From a bacterium (GTDB lineage Bacteria > Caldisericota > Caldisericia > UBA6126), in the NCBI GenBank assembly GCA_021372585.1, contig JAJFUD010000042.1:1-45417 (forward strand): 45,417 nucleotides of DNA, written 5' to 3'. Each line of letters opens with the position of its first letter. Position 1 is the first letter of the stretch. Made by a program: the position numbers and the translations under genes. Of this stretch, positions 33,875-42,700 are shown piece after piece. Below the pieces are notes generated by a model. The model saw nothing but the letters and a program-made list of their open reading frames with translations, was not told the origin of the DNA and did not search any database.

Positions 33875-34837
33875 ATGAAAACACCTGAAAAACCCAATTT
33901 AATGCCTGACGGACAGCCAATTCCTGAACCTGTCTGCACTCTTGACGAGATGGACATAGGATTAGAAGCATTGGAGACCACCTCTGCCAAAGAATACACC
34001 TATGCGCAAATGGTGTTGCGTCGGTTTCTTCGTCACAAACTCGCTCTTACCGGTTTTTTTATCATCGGTATCCTTATCACTCTTACCCTGCTGGCAAACG
34101 TGATTTCGAGCTATGATCCCTCCATTGCTGTCATCCAGGATCGTTTTATCCCGCCTTTTTCTCCGGGTCATTTTCTCGGAACGGATGATGTCGGTCGTGA
34201 TGTTTGGACGCGTATTTTATACGGGGGAAGAATCTCACTGATGATAGGGTTCATAACCGCCATCACCGGTGGTATCATCGGAGCCTTACTCGGATCCGCC
34301 TCCGGATATTTCGGAGGGTGGTTCGACTCCCTTATGATGAGAGTTTGTGAAGTATTTTTCTCCATTCCGACCCTTCCGATTTTGATTACCCTTTCAAAGT
34401 ATTTTGGTGGAAGCCCATGGAATATTATTCTCATCATGGTTGTATTTGGTTGGGCCGGCACCACCAGAATGGTTAGAGGATTGGTCTTACAGATTAAGCA
34501 ATACGAGTATATTGAAGCTGCCAAAGCGATTGGCTGTTCCAATTCCAGGATCATTCTTCGTCATGTGTTTCCGAATACGATCGCTATCGTTCTGGTTAGC
34601 ATGACTTTATCCATCGGCGGCGCCATCCTGACAGAATCCTCGCTGAGTTTCCTCGGCTTGGGAGTTCAACCTGACATTCCTACCTGGGGTAACATGCTTT
34701 CCAATGCGATGAATTTTATGTGGAATGCGCCCCATTTGGTGATTTGGCCAGGTTTCTTCATTTTCTTAACCATCCTCTCCTTTAATTTCCTGGGAGACGG
34801 TTTACGAGACGCCCTGGATCCAAAACTAAAGCTTTAA
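33875..34837 (+). CDS. oppC: Oligopeptide/dipeptide ABC transporter permease, OppC/DppC type
   Basis: The 320-residue permease has a long cytoplasmic N-terminus (about 55 residues), an OppC N-terminal segment (RRFLRHKLALTGFFIIGILITLTLLANVI), SPGHFLGTDDVGRDVWTRILYGGRISL, and the EAA loop YIEAAKAIGCSNSRIILRHVFPNTIAIVLV. The ending GDGLRDALDPKLKL is typical. It is 10 bases after oppB with AGGAG as SD. The two ATPases (OppD and OppF) that normally complete the operon are not here; the next gene is yigZ, so they must be elsewhere or shared. Confidence 0.94.
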   Translation: MKTPEKPNLMPDGQPIPEPVCTLDEMDIGLEALETTSAKEYTYAQMVLRRFLRHKLALTGFFIIGILITLTLLANVISSYDPSIAVIQDRFIPPFSPGHFLGTDDVGRDVWTRILYGGRISLMIGFITAITGGIIGALLGSASGYFGGWFDSLMMRVCEVFFSIPTLPILITLSKYFGGSPWNIILIMVVFGWAGTTRMVRGLVLQIKQYEYIEAAKAIGCSNSRIILRHVFPNTIAIVLVSMTLSIGGAILTESSLSFLGLGVQPDIPTWGNMLSNAMNFMWNAPHLVIWPGFFIFLTILSFNFLGDGLRDALDPKLKL

Positions 34838-34848
34838 ATCTCTCTTGA

Positions 34849-35460
34849 ATGGCTGAGTGGATGGTTCAAGAGACCGGAAAAGCTTTTTTAGAAAGAAACC
34901 GGTCTAAATTTTATGGGTATTGCATTACAGCACAAGACGTTCCAACCTTTCAAAGAGCGTTGACACACACCAAGCAACTCCACCCGGATGCTTCCCATAC
35001 CATTTTTGCCTATCGTATTCGGGAAAAAGGAAAAGCCGTGACAGAAAAATGCACTGATGGGGGAGAGCCTTCTCATACAGCAGGATTGCCCACCCTTGGA
35101 CTGCTTCGCCACCATAATCTTGTCAACTCAGCTTTGATTACGATCAGAATATACGGAGGGGTAAAACTTGGCAAAAACAACCTGCTTCGAACTTATCTCG
35201 AGATAGCACAATCCGCTCTCAAGAACGCCACAGTTGTTTTGCTTGAAAACAGTTTTATCATTCAGGCTTCATTGAATGGCCATCAATACTCTCTGATAAT
35301 GGATCAGCTCAAAAATCACCCTCTGCTGAAATACCAGTTTGAATTTCGGGACAATGCGTATTATTTCACCTTTTCTCTCAAAGAGAGCGAGTGCCAGGAA
35401 TGGCGTTTGTTTTTTCATCAATATCAGATCTATAGTTATGCTATAATAGAGCAGAAATAG
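34849..35460 (+). CDS. yigZ: YigZ/IMPACT family protein
   Basis: The 203-residue protein has an N-terminal IMPACT domain (KFYGYCITAQDVPTFQRALTHTKQLHPDASHTIFAYRI, DGGEPSHTAGLPTLGLL, VNSALITIRIYGGVKLGKNNLLRTYLEIAQSAL) and a C-terminal ferredoxin-like domain. The usual DGEPxGTAGxP reads DGGEPSHTAGLP. Bacterial members are linked to ribosome or RNA-related stress functions, but the biochemical role is not settled. It starts 11 bases after oppC and ends just before the SD of the SCIFF peptide gene. Confidence 0.92.
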   Translation: MAEWMVQETGKAFLERNRSKFYGYCITAQDVPTFQRALTHTKQLHPDASHTIFAYRIREKGKAVTEKCTDGGEPSHTAGLPTLGLLRHHNLVNSALITIRIYGGVKLGKNNLLRTYLEIAQSALKNATVVLLENSFIIQASLNGHQYSLIMDQLKNHPLLKYQFEFRDNAYYFTFSLKESECQEWRLFFHQYQIYSYAIIEQK

Positions 35461-35473
35461 GAAGGAGAATAAA

Positions 35474-35638
35474 ATGAAGAAACTTACTTTACTGATTAAG
35501 GGTACTATCACAGAACAGAAAGCCAACCAGAATTGCAGAGAATGCCAGACTCCCTGTAAATCAGCCTGCAAAACATCCTGCACGATTGGAAATCAAACTT
35601 GCGACCAAAAGAAAAAGAAATCTCGCTGGATCTGGTAA
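35474..35638 (+). CDS. scfA: SCIFF ranthipeptide precursor (six cysteines in forty-five)
   Basis: The 54-residue precursor is preceded by GGAAGGAG. It has the SCIFF core with six cysteines at 21, 24, 28, 32, 36 and 43 (NCRECQTPCKSACKTSC, then TIGNQTC), the family's spacing. Its maturase gene overlaps the 3' end. In the characterised Caldanaerobacter/Thermoanaerobacter system the maturase links Cys32 to Thr37 through a thioether; both residues are present at the same positions here. The N-terminal leader (MKKLTLLIKGTITEQKAN) would bind the maturase. The tail KKKKSRWIW extends past the usual end and is unusual. The biological role of SCIFF peptides is not established. Confidence 0.93.
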   Translation: MKKLTLLIKGTITEQKANQNCRECQTPCKSACKTSCTIGNQTCDQKKKKSRWIW

Positions 35639-36921
35639 AAAAGCAAAAAACCGGCGTCATCCACCCTTTTTGCTTTTTAGATCAAGCCTATATATTTGAT
35701 TCTTCGACCCATTCGCTTTTTTTAATAGATCAAACTTCGTTGAAGCAGGATGGCTCCTTGAACCTACCGGAAGAGGATATACAGGAATACATACAAGAAG
35801 GTTATTTCCAGTCCGGTCTTATTTCCGCACAACCTGATAAGCGCTGTTTTAAAGCTCTCTGCTTCATGATGACGAAACAGTGCAATTTTCATTGCGCGTA
35901 TTGCTTCGAGGGTCCCAAGAAATCCTTGCACCAGGTTCTCTCGACAGAAACCGCCATCGAAGCGCTTCGATGGATCGGCGACCTGAGCCCCGAGAGACGA
36001 CAGATCGAAGCAGATTTTTTTGGCGGGGAGCCATTGCTCGTTTTTGATCAGGTGAAAGAGATTATCGAGCAATCCGATGCCTTGTCCAAAGAAACAGGAA
36101 AAAAGTACCTCTTTTCTCTCACCACGAATGCCTCTTTACTCACACCGGAGCGTTTGGCATTCCTCAATCATCATAACATCAGCCTGATAGTCAGCATGGA
36201 TGGGAATCAAACCACTCATGATCATTTTCGACAGTATGCCAATCAAGCCGGCACCTTTTCCGACGTATGGCCAGCGATTCAACGCCTTCTGCAAACACGT
36301 GACGGTGGGTATTATATCCGTGGCACCTACACTCATCAGACGCTCTCTTTTGCAGAACAAGTGATGTGGATGTATGAACAGGGCATCAAAAAGATCTCTT
36401 TTGAGCCGGTGGTGTCTTCTCATCCGGAGATTGGCATTCAGACAGAAGACTTGCCGTTCCTGAAACAGGAATATGAAAAGCTGGCAGAATGGACTGTTCG
36501 CCAGAAAAAACGGGATCCCGCTTTTTCCTTTTATCATTTTGAGCTGGACCTGGAAAACGGCGTGTGTGCGGATAAGCTAATGACCAGCTGCGGTGCCGGA
36601 GTAGAGTACCTTTCGCTCTCACCGGACGGTCAGGTTTATCCCTGCCACCAATTCGATGATATGCCCGATTATTGCTTAGGAAACGTTCATGAGAAAAAAA
36701 TGGACACCAAGAAAGTGGAAATATTCCGGAAAGTCACCCACCTGACCAATAAGACCGCTTGTGCGGATTGCTGGGCAAAATACCTGTGCGGAGGCGGTTG
36801 TATCGCGAATAATCTTATCATGAAAGGCTCTTTGGAGAAACCGTACGCAATCGCTTGCGAGATCCAAAAAATGAGACTTGAAGCAGCATTATACGTTCAA
36901 GGGCAACTCAGGTCAACGTAA
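35599..36921 (+). CDS. scfB: Radical SAM/SPASM SCIFF peptide maturase
   Basis: The 440-residue enzyme installs thioether crosslinks in the SCIFF precursor. The N-terminal region (IHPFCFLDQAYIFDSSTHSLFLID) is the peptide-recognition element. The radical SAM motif is CNFHCAYC (Cys95, Cys99, Cys102), and the SPASM domain binds two auxiliary clusters (CGAGVEYLSLSPDGQVYPCHQF, CADCWAKYLCGGGCIANN). The assigned TTG start at 35599 lies inside the precursor gene (40-base overlap) after a weak GGA SD. No ATG is available before the recognition element, so a non-ATG start is needed. The overlap implies coupling and a lower rate than the precursor. No exporter or protease gene follows; the next gene is convergent. 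Confidence 0.92.
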   Translation: MRPKEKEISLDLVKKQKTGVIHPFCFLDQAYIFDSSTHSLFLIDQTSLKQDGSLNLPEEDIQEYIQEGYFQSGLISAQPDKRCFKALCFMMTKQCNFHCAYCFEGPKKSLHQVLSTETAIEALRWIGDLSPERRQIEADFFGGEPLLVFDQVKEIIEQSDALSKETGKKYLFSLTTNASLLTPERLAFLNHHNISLIVSMDGNQTTHDHFRQYANQAGTFSDVWPAIQRLLQTRDGGYYIRGTYTHQTLSFAEQVMWMYEQGIKKISFEPVVSSHPEIGIQTEDLPFLKQEYEKLAEWTVRQKKRDPAFSFYHFELDLENGVCADKLMTSCGAGVEYLSLSPDGQVYPCHQFDDMPDYCLGNVHEKKMDTKKVEIFRKVTHLTNKTACADCWAKYLCGGGCIANNLIMKGSLEKPYAIACEIQKMRLEAALYVQGQLRST

Positions 36922-37674
36922 CACTATCGATACAGGACAATGATCGGAGCCCATGATGTCATGATGAATCGGAGTATCTTCCACACGACTCGCCAAAGCG
37001 GGAGAGATCAGAGAATAGTCGATGCGCCACCCGAGATTTCGAATCCTGGCATTGGCGAAGTAACTCCAGTATGTATAAGCAGACAAATCAGGATGCCGGA
37101 CTCGAAAAATATCGATTAAATCATGTTGTAAGTATGCATCCATTTTTTCTCTCTCACACGCTAAAAAACCTGATGTATTTGTATGCTTTTCCGGTTCAGC
37201 CAAGTCAATCGGCTGGTGTGCCGTATTAAAATCACCCGTAATGATGAGATGGTTCCCTTTTTGCTGAAATAACCCGATATACTCCAGGAATGCATCATAA
37301 AACCGCAGCTTATATTGTAGCCTTGCTTCACTCATCTGTCCGTTAGGAAAGTAGACGTTAAACAAAATAAAGTCTTGAAAATGAGCCTCTACAATCCTTC
37401 CCTCTCCCTCCAGCTCTGCAGGAAATCCGTTTGTTTTGACAGTGAGCGGATGGTGCCTGGTATACAAAGCTGTTCCGCTATAACCTTTCTTCCCGGCAAA
37501 CGAGAAATAGCTTTCATACCCTTCCATTGTAAGCAGATCAGGTACCAATTGCTCTTCCTGGATTTTTGTTTCCTGTAAGCAGAGAATATCAGGCTGATAT
37601 GACCGAAGCCAGGGAAACAGTGTTTTCCCGGCAATCGCCCGAAGCCCGTTGACATTCCAACTTGTGATAATCAT
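36913..37674 (-). CDS. exoA: Exodeoxyribonuclease III / AP endonuclease
   Basis: The 253-residue DNA repair nuclease has all catalytic motifs: WNVNGLRA (Asn7), LQETKIQ, YFPNG, GDFNTAH, GWRIDY and GSDHCP at the C-terminus. It cuts at abasic sites, the lesions left by the UDG encoded at 5477-6043. The 3' end overlaps the convergent scfB by nine bases. The first 24 codons are repeated as a fragment 229 bases upstream, so the promoter region has been rearranged. No clear promoter is seen between 37675 and 37736, which holds a C-run and AT-rich sequence. Confidence 0.96.
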   Translation of the reverse strand: MIITSWNVNGLRAIAGKTLFPWLRSYQPDILCLQETKIQEEQLVPDLLTMEGYESYFSFAGKKGYSGTALYTRHHPLTVKTNGFPAELEGEGRIVEAHFQDFILFNVYFPNGQMSEARLQYKLRFYDAFLEYIGLFQQKGNHLIITGDFNTAHQPIDLAEPEKHTNTSGFLACEREKMDAYLQHDLIDIFRVRHPDLSAYTYWSYFANARIRNLGWRIDYSLISPALASRVEDTPIHHDIMGSDHCPVSIVLR

Positions 37675-37690
37675 TTCTTATGCAACCGCA
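37604..37690. repeat. 87-bp direct repeat, copy 1 (inside exoA 5' end)
   Basis: Matches 37833-37919 at an offset of 229 bases with about four mismatches. It covers the first 24 codons of exoA and about 16 bases of upstream sequence. One coding mismatch is synonymous (Arg12 CGG here, AGG in copy 2). Confidence 0.9.
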
Positions 37691-37736
37691 CGTAAAACAT
37701 CCTTATGTACCCCCCCCTTATATATTATACTCCTAT

Positions 37737-37770
37737 CCTTCCCCACGGGGACGGGGTTGTTGGGCACCCT
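37737..37770. repeat. REP-like repeat, copy 3
   Basis: CCTTCCCCACGGGGACGGGG followed by TTGTTGGGCA. It is the reverse complement of copy 2 (901-932) with one mismatch. It lies between the two exoA 5'-end copies, on the exoA side of the DarTG module. Confidence 0.85.
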
Positions 37771-37832
37771 CATTCAATGGTGCTTTGCAACTACACAAAA
37801 GAACCATCCGTGTGTGGTTGGGTTGAAAGAAG

Positions 37833-37919
37833 CGAAACCAGGGAAACAGTGTTTTCCCGGCAATCGCCCTAAGCCCGTTGACATTCCAACTTGTGATAAT
37901 CATTTCTTTTGCAATCGCA
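37833..37919. repeat. 87-bp direct repeat, copy 2 (orphan exoA 5' fragment)
   Basis: This is an out-of-context copy of the exoA start. A would-be ATG lies at 37903 and reads MIITSWNVNGLRAIAGKTLFPW on the minus strand before matching stops. It is separated from exoA by a 142-base spacer with REP copy 3, and ends 21 bases before the darG stop codon. It is not itself a functional gene. Confidence 0.9.
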
Positions 37920-37940
37920 TATTGTCTCTATAAAAAAAGC

Positions 37941-39014
37941 TTAGACCATTGCTTCCTGAATCACTTCAGGGACAAAATCTTTTAGTCGAGTCATGCTCTT
38001 TTGAATGTATTCAGGTTTTAAAAGCTCTCTTTTTCTTGGGCTCCACTCTTGTACTCGTTTGACCACGCTTATCACATCGTTCAAATCTGCGTTTTCTCGC
38101 GTTATGACCCAATAACATGTTGATAGTAGCTCAAGACCAAAGGGACTCTCGAAACCATATATCAATTTTCTAACTTTCTCCAAACCTGTAACAGTTTGTT
38201 GTGGTATATCCTTTGAGTTTTCCTTAAGATAAGCAAAAGCTTTGTTTACAGCATCAGGCATTAATTTGATAATGGTATCAGGATGGTTTTTTGAACCATC
38301 ACCAAAACCAATTGTATATGAGTTCTCCATCTTTAGCAACAAATGGCGCAAATTATCAGCATATGGTCCATATCGGCCTTTGGTATAATTCAGCTTTAAC
38401 GGAGCCCCCATTTCTTGGAGAAAAAAACACAGTTTTTGGACTTCCAGCAAACTTACCTCATAACCTAGTGATGTATATTGGGCGATGATCTGAACGATGA
38501 GCGATATGCTTAATGTAATAGAGGGTATTTGGATGGTTTGATCTGGTTGAAAACCTATATTATCTATGGGTTCATAAAGTTCTACGAAAACTTCACTCAA
38601 GGCGTTGATAGAAATAATGATTAGTTCTTTTACCTGTTCCCATTCGAGTTTGCCATTTCCACAGCCAAGAGGAGGAATAGCAATCGATGAAATGTTAAGC
38701 TCTTTAATGACCTTAATCAAATCCTGCAAACCCTTTTCGATATCTTCGATCTTGGAGTCATTTCTCCAATCCTCTTTGGTGGGAAAGTTAATAATATATT
38801 TTGGTCCAAATAGAGAAGGATTTTTCCAAACCCACATTTTACCTATATTGATCTTGCCAGCTTTGCAAGCTGATTGATAATCTTGAAACATCTCCGGAAA
38901 TGCTTTTCTAAACTGATACGCGATTCCTTTGCCCATTACACCAATAGTGTTTACCGTATTTACGAGAGCCATGGCATTAGATCTTAATATATTGCCTCGG
39001 ACAATTTTAATCAC
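37941..39014 (-). CDS. darG: DarG-type macrodomain antitoxin (DNA ADP-ribosylglycohydrolase)
   Basis: The 357-residue antitoxin has an N-terminal macrodomain (VRGNILRSNAMALVNTVNTIGVMGKGIAYQFRKAFPEMF, INFPTKEDWRNDSKIEDIEKGLQDL, IAIPPLGCGNGKLEW). This domain removes ADP-ribose from thymidine in DNA. A C-terminal domain (about 185-357) of the kind that binds and blocks DarT follows. I chose GTG at 39014: GAGGAG lies six bases upstream, and it gives the usual MIKIVRGNIL start; the longer frame to 39089 would run into darT. It begins 13 bases after the darT stop. Toxin-first gene order is the norm for DarTG. Confidence 0.93.
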   Translation of the reverse strand: MIKIVRGNILRSNAMALVNTVNTIGVMGKGIAYQFRKAFPEMFQDYQSACKAGKINIGKMWVWKNPSLFGPKYIINFPTKEDWRNDSKIEDIEKGLQDLIKVIKELNISSIAIPPLGCGNGKLEWEQVKELIIISINALSEVFVELYEPIDNIGFQPDQTIQIPSITLSISLIVQIIAQYTSLGYEVSLLEVQKLCFFLQEMGAPLKLNYTKGRYGPYADNLRHLLLKMENSYTIGFGDGSKNHPDTIIKLMPDAVNKAFAYLKENSKDIPQQTVTGLEKVRKLIYGFESPFGLELLSTCYWVITRENADLNDVISVVKRVQEWSPRKRELLKPEYIQKSMTRLKDFVPEVIQEAMV

Positions 39015-39027
39015 AAAAATCTCCTCA

Positions 39028-39645
39028 TTAATAATACCAATCGTTATTTTCTTCAATTGACATAGAACAGTGTGAAAATAAGCTTTCAACCTTTCTTTTT
39101 ATTTCATCATTATAAACAACAATTCTATCAAATAGCTGCAAAGGAACAAAACTTTTCACCAAAAACTCTGCTTGCTTTCTTCTTTTTTTATCGTTATCTT
39201 CTGGAGTGTTATGCCAACTCCAATCATTGATTAATTGCCAATCAATCTTATCCAGGTCAGATAGTTCACGATAAAAGTTTGATATTTCCTCAACTGAGTG
39301 TCCATCAGTAAAGCAATAATCCTGAGTATAGTTAAGTATTGTGCTTATCGTTGCAACAAAGTAGATAATACTTTCTTGACCATCCATGCAGTCTGGAACG
39401 CATTTGGTATGAATTGCATAGAGCATGGGGGATCTGTTTGTAAAATAAAACGGTACAAAATCACTGAGGAATAATCCTGGAAAGAAAGGCACTTCTTTGT
39501 TTCTTCTTCTTTCTTTGATGGCTGGATATGATACACTTTGATGATTGATGGATTGGGCATCACAGTATAATCCGCCCTTTTCACTGATACTCATTAGATT
39601 ATTAATATGGGTAATATGATAAATTGGCTTTTCTACAAAGTTCAT
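39028..39645 (-). CDS. darT: DarT-type DNA thymidine ADP-ribosyltransferase toxin
   Basis: The 205-residue toxin attaches ADP-ribose to thymidine in single-stranded DNA and blocks replication; DarTG pairs act in phage defence. Signatures: IYHITHINNLMSISEKGGLYCDAQ, PFYFTNRSPMLYAIH, FTDGHSVEEISNFYRELSDLDKIDW and RRKQAEFLVKSFVPL, with catalytic Glu160. A TTG at 39681 is in frame but overlaps the -35 hexamer of a near-consensus promoter, so the ATG at 39645, seven bases below the -10, must be the start. The mRNA would be leaderless. REP-like copies lie on both sides of the darTG pair. Confidence 0.94.
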   Translation of the reverse strand: MNFVEKPIYHITHINNLMSISEKGGLYCDAQSINHQSVSYPAIKERRRNKEVPFFPGLFLSDFVPFYFTNRSPMLYAIHTKCVPDCMDGQESIIYFVATISTILNYTQDYCFTDGHSVEEISNFYRELSDLDKIDWQLINDWSWHNTPEDNDKKRRKQAEFLVKSFVPLQLFDRIVVYNDEIKRKVESLFSHCSMSIEENNDWYY

Positions 39646-39652
39646 ATGATGA

Positions 39653-39681
39653 TTTATAGTCAATATTGAGCTCTGAGTCAA
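39653..39681 (-). promoter_or_regulatory. Promoter of darTG (predicts a leaderless transcript)
   Basis: Minus-strand TTGACT (39681-39676) and TATAAA (39658-39653) are separated by exactly 17 bases. The darT ATG begins seven bases downstream, where transcription should start, and no SD sequence fits in between. darG has its own SD, so toxin and antitoxin would be translated by different initiation routes. Confidence 0.75.
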
Positions 39682-39700
39682 GCTTTCTTTCTAGCATTCT

Positions 39701-39773
39701 AACCTTCCCCAAGGGGACGTCCCCAAGGGGACGGGGTTGTTGGGCAACCTCGTTGGGTCGTCCCCTTGTGTGG
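39701..39773. repeat. REP-like repeat, copy 4 (compound)
   Basis: Contains the shared core GGGGACGGGGTTGTTGGGCA (from 39727) in the same orientation as copy 3, preceded by a tandem of the 14-base unit TCCCCAAGGGGACG, and followed by an imperfect inverted return (GGGTCGTCCCCTTG). It sits upstream of the darT promoter, so darTG is bracketed by copies 3 and 4. Confidence 0.8.
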
Positions 39774-39788
39774 GTTTAAGAAGGGCAG

Positions 39789-42700
39789 CTACTTATCTTC
39801 CGGTTTGTATAATTGCAGTCTTTCATGACCGATATCGTTGACAATCAGATAGCCATTGCGAACATCCATGCTGATGGGATGTTGCCATAACTGATCGTGT
39901 ATCATAGGGACCCAATAATTCGATTGCCAGTAATACAATTGGGAGTGAACCGTATCCAATAGCAGAAACTCGTTCTGCCTTATGACCTTTAAGGAAAGCG
40001 GGTTTAACGCATCAAGGTCATTGATTAATTCATTGGGTAGAGGAATCGAGCGAATAAAGCTTCCGGAAGACAGCTCAAACTGTAAAATTTGGTGTTGATA
40101 CGGATCCAGCAGGTATAGCTGATCCTCAAAGGCTTGCATATCGGAGGCGCGGTATAAAGTAGGCTGAGTGGAGGCGGTGGTTAATTCAAAACGATCACTT
40201 TCCAATCCGGTTTCGCGATCAAATCGAATAACGTTGCCTGAGTATTGGTCCAATGTTATGACAGAGTCTTCTGTGAATAAAAATTTCTCCGGTTTGCACC
40301 GTGCTTTGGATGTATTTAAAAGAATCGTCTCATAATTTATTCTTTTATCGGAGAAATCGATGGTCTGTATCCAAAACCCTCTGTTCTCAAAAATGATCCC
40401 CATGTTATGGTTGCCAATGTACTGTTTATGAAGAATTGTATAATCATATACCTCGGATCCGGCTTTGATATTTTTCAGCAGAATCCCGTCAGAATCAAAT
40501 AGCTTGAACATATAAGGATTGGAGGGGAACTCCATCCCCACCAGAACCTGGTTGTCTTCGGTTAACCAAACCTGATCCGGGTGAGTCATGTAGTTTTTGT
40601 CTTTCAGAATTTCACGGAGATGGTCCTTGGCTGGCTCAAAAGGATGGTCAAAGGTGTGGTCGAGTTGGATCCACTTGCTCTCAATACCGAAAGAACCTAT
40701 ACGTTTAATGTTATAACAGATGGTCTGACAGTATTGTACTGCCCAGAGCATTCGCTCCAGATATCCACCTAAAGTGGAGGGAAGCCCAATCTTCTTTTCG
40801 ATTACCACCTGATCCTTTTCCAAGGAAACTTTCATCACCGTTCTATCCGGAAGATACGTATTGATATAGTATTCATTCTCGGAAGCATACAGGAAAGAGT
40901 TGCAGTAGAGTTCTTCCGTATTGTCATAAAACTTTTGATTGGTTCCATTTAACTTCATCGTAAACACATACCCATAAAAAGTGCATCCTGCCAATTGATT
41001 ACCTTGGATCCCGATATCCCATAAATAATCGGTTACCGGTATTTTGGTTACGAGGAGTCCCGTCTCGATATCAATCAGGGAGAGGCCAAAATAAGGATCC
41101 AGCACATACGCTGTCGATCCGGCAATCTCGATATCAAACAGCTGGCCGAATAAGGTAAGAGGCGCTGCATAATTTTCATAACGAACATTTTCAATGACTC
41201 GGATCAGTTTTCCGGAAGGATATTCGCATACCGCTATTTTGTCGATGCTGGATATCACGATATAATGGCCTGATTTACGCATGAAGGTACGCCCCGGCAA
41301 CGCAGACAACTCACGGAACTTATCTGCGCCAAACGCCTCGATTAAAGAAGGATCGTAAGGTATTACCTGTTGTAATTGTCCATCCGCATTTAATTCCAGA
41401 ATACCGCTTGCCTGGCTGATAAAGAGCGTATCGTTCTCGATATCAATACAGGAAGGGGAGATGACTCTATTCTCACACGAAAATCCTATCCAGTTGGGAA
41501 GATCAGGATCGTCTTTTAATTCGGGTAATAGAAAATCCTCTGTTGACACCGGTTGTATATTCAACACGTACTTATCGTTTAACGGATTCGCATCCCGGAC
41601 CGTATCGGGCAATTGTAAAGAAAAAGGCATGGGATCGGAAGGATTGAAAGAATCAGCCGGCAAAGTAACCATCACCGTTTTTTTCGTTTTCGGAAGCATG
41701 TCAGTGACTATTGTCTTCACTGTATCCTGATATACTACGGAGCAAGACTCCACAGGCTGGTTACCTGCATTGCATACAGTCAGCTCCAGAGCTAATTCTG
41801 ACTTAGCGTCATAAGAGATGACTTTTGCCTGCAGAAGACTCATATCGGTTCGGTCTTTTTCCAGCACCGAGAATAAATGTTCAAAAAACAGCATGGAGTC
41901 GTCCGTTTTCTTCATATCTAACTCCGAAATAAAGCCGGCATAGAGATAACGGTTCCCGTTTTTCACCAGACCATATAATCCGGATTCTGAGAGACCAATC
42001 AGCTCCCCTTCTTCGGTCAGCTCCACTTCATCCCAGTTTTTATTAGGCGGTTTGCAGGCATACCGGCTGGATAATTGGTAGGAAGCTTGCGGGAAAAGAT
42101 CTGTTCCGGAGCCGGTGATCCCGAAAATTTTTGGTTTATTTTCCAGATTATGTTGCTGGAATTTTTCCTGCGGTGAAATACCAAAGAAAGACTGCCAGGG
42201 CTGTAAACTGATGCCTTCTCCTGTGGTTCCCAAAGACAGCATCGCAAACACCAACCCGCCTTCATTGGAAAAAGCCGTCAACAGGCTTAACAACTCCCGG
42301 GTGGGGTAATAAAAAGCATTGCTTGAATACAATAAGACAGCATCGTATTGCATTCTGGATATCGTTGTTTGGTAGTGCCTGTCCATACCGATGGGAATAA
42401 TGGAAATATCAATCAAATGCTCATGGTCACGGAAATATTCATTTAACGCCTTCAACATCAACCTGTCCTGATAATAATTAAAATCGATCAGGGAAGTAGC
42501 ATTTAAGACGCCCACCCTGAATGGCTTCTTCTCCGTCACGATCAATGGAAATTGCAGCACATTATCACTCTGGACAGTCTCGCCCGGCAATTTTGAGCCG
42601 GCAATCTCTACAGCTGTTTCACCAGGCGTAGCGTCTTCCACCCGATAATACACAAATCGGGAATTCATCACGGGGATTTCAGGCAATATTTGGTCCAGGA

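Noticed and set aside
39015-39089. Longer darG start at 39089
   Set aside because: It overlaps the end of darT, and the GTG at 39014 has a GAGGAG at ideal spacing and gives the family N-terminus.
39646-39681. Longer darT starting at TTG 39681
   Set aside because: The TTG is part of the -35 hexamer of a well-spaced promoter, so it cannot be in the mRNA; homologues begin close to PIYHITH.
37739-39773. GC-rich repeats around darTG as a CRISPR array
   Set aside because: Only two copies about 2 kb apart, with genes between them and no regular spacers; no cas genes. The PD-(D/E)XK protein at 10217 is not evidence for cas4 without neighbours.
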